DNA from: JBGPIT01 sp041485125
Lineage (GTDB): Bacteria > Desulfobacterota > Binatia > UTPRO1
Direction: 5' to 3'
NCBI GenBank assembly: GCA_041485125.1
Contig: JBGPIT010000065.1
Location: forward strand, 1-16,544
Length of the DNA stretch: 16,544 nucleotides
Position numbers and translations under genes: made by a program. The notes under the pieces are model-generated. The model was not told the DNA's origin. It did not search any database and saw nothing but the letters and a program-made list of their open reading frames with translations. Positions 14,743 through 16,544 of this stretch are shown piece by piece. The stretch's first letter is position 1. Each line of letters opens with the position of its first letter.

Positions 14743-16544
14743 CTACTCGTTCGAAGTGAGGTAGGTGTAGCCCTCGAGCGCTTCCTCGTAGCGACGGAGC
14801 AGCCGACCCGACTCGGCCATCGTGAGGCGCTTGTCGCGGAGCGCGGCCTCGACGGCGCGGCGCACGCGCGAGACCAGATCGGCCTTCGAGTACTGGACGT
14901 AGGTCAGCACGTCCGCGACCGAGTCGCCCTCGACGACGTGCTCGACCCGGTAGTCGTCGCCGTCGAGCCGGACGTGGACGGCGTCGGTGTCGCCGAAGAG
15001 GTTGTGCAGATCTCCCAGGATCTCCTGGTACGCGCCGACCAGGAAGCTCGCGATGTAGTAGGGCTCGCCGTTCAACGGGTGCAGCTCGAGCGAGTGCTTC
15101 ACGTCTCGCAAGTCGATGAACTGATCCATCTTGCCGTCGCTGTCGCAGGTGAGGTCGGCGAGGATGCCTTGGCGCGTGGGGACCCGGGTCAGACGGTCGA
15201 TCGGCATCGTCGGGAAGAGCTGGCGGACGGCCCAGTGGTCGGGGACCGACTGGAAGATGGAGAAGTTGCAGTAGTAGGTGTCCGAAAGCTGGCGCTCGAG
15301 GCCCTCGAGATCGTCGGGGACGTAGGGTAGGTCGCGGACGATCTTGAGGATGCGTTCGCAGGTGGCCCAGAACAGCTGCTCGACGCGCGCGCGGGCTTTC
15401 AGGTCGAGGTAGCCGAGGTTGAAGGCGGTGATCGCCTCTTCCTTGATCTGCAGGGCGTCGTGGTACGCCTCCTGGAAGTTCTTCCGGGAGACGCCGGCGT
15501 AGGTCTCGTAGAGCTGCTTGATGACCGCGTGCTCGTTCTCGTCGACCGACTCGGGAATCTGGCCGACCAGCATCTCGTTGGTGCCGAGCACGTTGAAGAC
15601 GAGGACGGAGTGGTGCGCGACCAGGGCGCGGCCCGACTCGGTGACGATGTCCGGGTGCGGCACGTTCTTCTCGTTGCAGACCTCGGCGATCTGGCTGACG
15701 ATGTCGCTCGCGTACTCCTGCAGCGTGTAGTTGACCGACGAGTGGAAGTTGCTCTGGCTGCCGTCGTAGTCGACGCCGAGTCCGCCGCCGCAGTCGAGGA
15801 AGCGCATGTTGGCGCCGAGGAGGTGGAGCTCGACGAAGATGCGACTCGACTCGCGCAGCGCGTCCTTCACGGCGCGGATGTTCGTGATCTGTGAGCCGAT
15901 GTGGAAGTGGAGGAGCTGGAGACAGTCGAGCATGCCCTCGGCGCGCAGGCGCTCGACGGAAGCGACGATTTCCGCGGTGGTGAGCCCGAACTTCGAGCGG
16001 TCGCCGGTCGACTCGACCCACTTGCCGGCGCCCTTGGTGGTGAGGCGGGCACGGACGCCGATGACGGGGCGGATGTCGAGGTCGCGCGACGCTTGGATCA
16101 GGGTCTCGAGCTCGCCGATCTGGTCGATGACGATGATGACCTGGCGGCCGAGCTTCTGCGCGAGCAGCGCGGTCTCGATGTAGGCGCGGTCTTTGTAGCC
16201 GTTGCAGAGGATCAGGGCTTCCGGGTTGTCCTGCAGCGCGAGGGCCACGAGCAGCTCCGGCTTGGAGCCGGCCTCGATGCCGAGGTTGAACGGGCGGCCG
16301 TACTCGACCAGCTCCTCGACCACGTGGCGCTGCTGGTTCACCTTGATCGGGTACACGCCGCGATACTGACCGCGGTAGTCGTTTTCGGCGATGGCCTGCT
16401 GGAAGGAGCCGCAGAGCTGCTGGATGCGGGTGCGGAGGATGTCCGAGAAGCGGATCAGCAGCGGCAGGTTGAGGCCGCGGCTGCGCAGATCGTCGACGAG
16501 CTCTTTGAGATCGATGCGGGCCGATCCTGGTCCGCCCGGCGTGA
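14743..16544 (-). CDS. speA: Biosynthetic arginine decarboxylase SpeA, N-terminus outside window
   Basis: SpeA converts arginine to agmatine and CO2 with pyridoxal phosphate, the first step of the agmatine route to putrescine. The gene runs off position 16544. About 599 residues are visible, so roughly 35-50 N-terminal residues are missing from a family norm of about 630-650. The GTG at 16356 is internal: the frame continues upstream with family sequence (IDLKELVDDLR, LPLLIRFSDILRTRI, YRGQYRG). Landmarks: YPIKVNQQ with the pyridoxal-phosphate lysine, ILCNGYKD, the DCGGGLGVDYDGS motif (binding of the cofactor phosphate and substrate), VTESGRALVAHH and LFGDTDAVHVRL near the C-terminus. It reads into rnr after 208 nt, so the two may be co-transcribed. 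Putrescine and spermidine made by this route bind RNA and DNA in the cytoplasm. No broken motif seen. Confidence 0.96.
   Translation of the reverse strand, partial: TPGGPGSARIDLKELVDDLRSRGLNLPLLIRFSDILRTRIQQLCGSFQQAIAENDYRGQYRGVYPIKVNQQRHVVEELVEYGRPFNLGIEAGSKPELLVALALQDNPEALILCNGYKDRAYIETALLAQKLGRQVIIVIDQIGELETLIQASRDLDIRPVIGVRARLTTKGAGKWVESTGDRSKFGLTTAEIVASVERLRAEGMLDCLQLLHFHIGSQITNIRAVKDALRESSRIFVELHLLGANMRFLDCGGGLGVDYDGSQSNFHSSVNYTLQEYASDIVSQIAEVCNEKNVPHPDIVTESGRALVAHHSVLVFNVLGTNEMLVGQIPESVDENEHAVIKQLYETYAGVSRKNFQEAYHDALQIKEEAITAFNLGYLDLKARARVEQLFWATCERILKIVRDLPYVPDDLEGLERQLSDTYYCNFSIFQSVPDHWAVRQLFPTMPIDRLTRVPTRQGILADLTCDSDGKMDQFIDLRDVKHSLELHPLNGEPYYIASFLVGAYQEILGDLHNLFGDTDAVHVRLDGDDYRVEHVVEGDSVADVLTYVQYSKADLVSRVRRAVEAALRDKRLTMAESGRLLRRYEEALEGYTYLTSNE

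Noticed and set aside
14474..16021. 515-codon minus-strand frame overlapping speA and rnr
   Set aside because: Out of frame with both genes and composed of Arg/Pro/His-rich nonsense.

Overview
The window is GC-rich chromosomal DNA from a Gram-negative (diderm) bacterium. Sec signal peptides, two lipobox signal peptides, a periplasmic-type M16 peptidase pair, biosynthetic arginine decarboxylase (SpeA), NAD-dependent DNA ligase and RNase R together fit a deltaproteobacterial-grade lineage such as Myxococcota or Binatota. That placement is inference from gene content and base composition; there is no rRNA or marker tree here. I see no mobile element, CRISPR array, tRNA or phage gene. Because of the high GC, almost every real gene is shadowed by long spurious reading frames in other frames.

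Layout. (1) Positions 1-2061, minus strand: a cell-envelope block. It holds a lipoprotein with a PKD domain, cut by the window edge, and two tandem paralogous secreted proteins of unknown family that share four cysteines and near-identical Shine-Dalgarno leaders. (2) 2062-2454: the only long non-coding stretch. It is a divergent control region with an AT-rich island, three TATTTG boxes and a perfect 7-bp palindrome. (3) 2455-5497, plus strand: a tightly coupled three-gene operon with NodI-type ABC ATPase, NodJ-type ABC-2 permease and ABC1/UbiB-family atypical kinase, joined by ATGA and GTGA overlaps. (4) 9093-5490, minus strand: ligA, then acylphosphatase (GTGA overlap), then an ornithine cyclodeaminase/mu-crystallin family gene broken by a single-base frameshift near 5730. 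(5) 9247-12119, plus strand: two M16 zinc-peptidase-family genes joined by TGATG. The first carries the HxxEH active site. The second is a lipoprotein without it but with the Arg/Tyr region, which is the split active/inactive arrangement known for heterodimeric M16 enzymes. (6) 16544-12123, minus strand: speA (N-terminus outside the window) and rnr (RNase R).

How the genes work together. The ABC operon probably exports a lipid-like or glycolipid-like substrate, with the ABC1 kinase acting on quinone or lipid metabolism; the substrate is not visible. The M16 pair probably forms a periplasmic protease anchored to the outer membrane by the catalytically dead partner. LigA and RNase R are ordinary housekeeping enzymes, but both carry unusual low-complexity basic segments: a Lys/Arg/Ala/Pro-rich C-terminal tail on LigA and an Arg/Gly-rich insertion in the first cold-shock domain of RNase R. 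Genes are packed closely: two convergent pairs overlap by 8 bp or lie 3 bp apart, leaving no room for separate terminators.

I do not see a clearly new defence or mobile system. The best candidates for something undescribed are the tandem four-cysteine secreted family and the NodIJ-ABC1 kinase operon.
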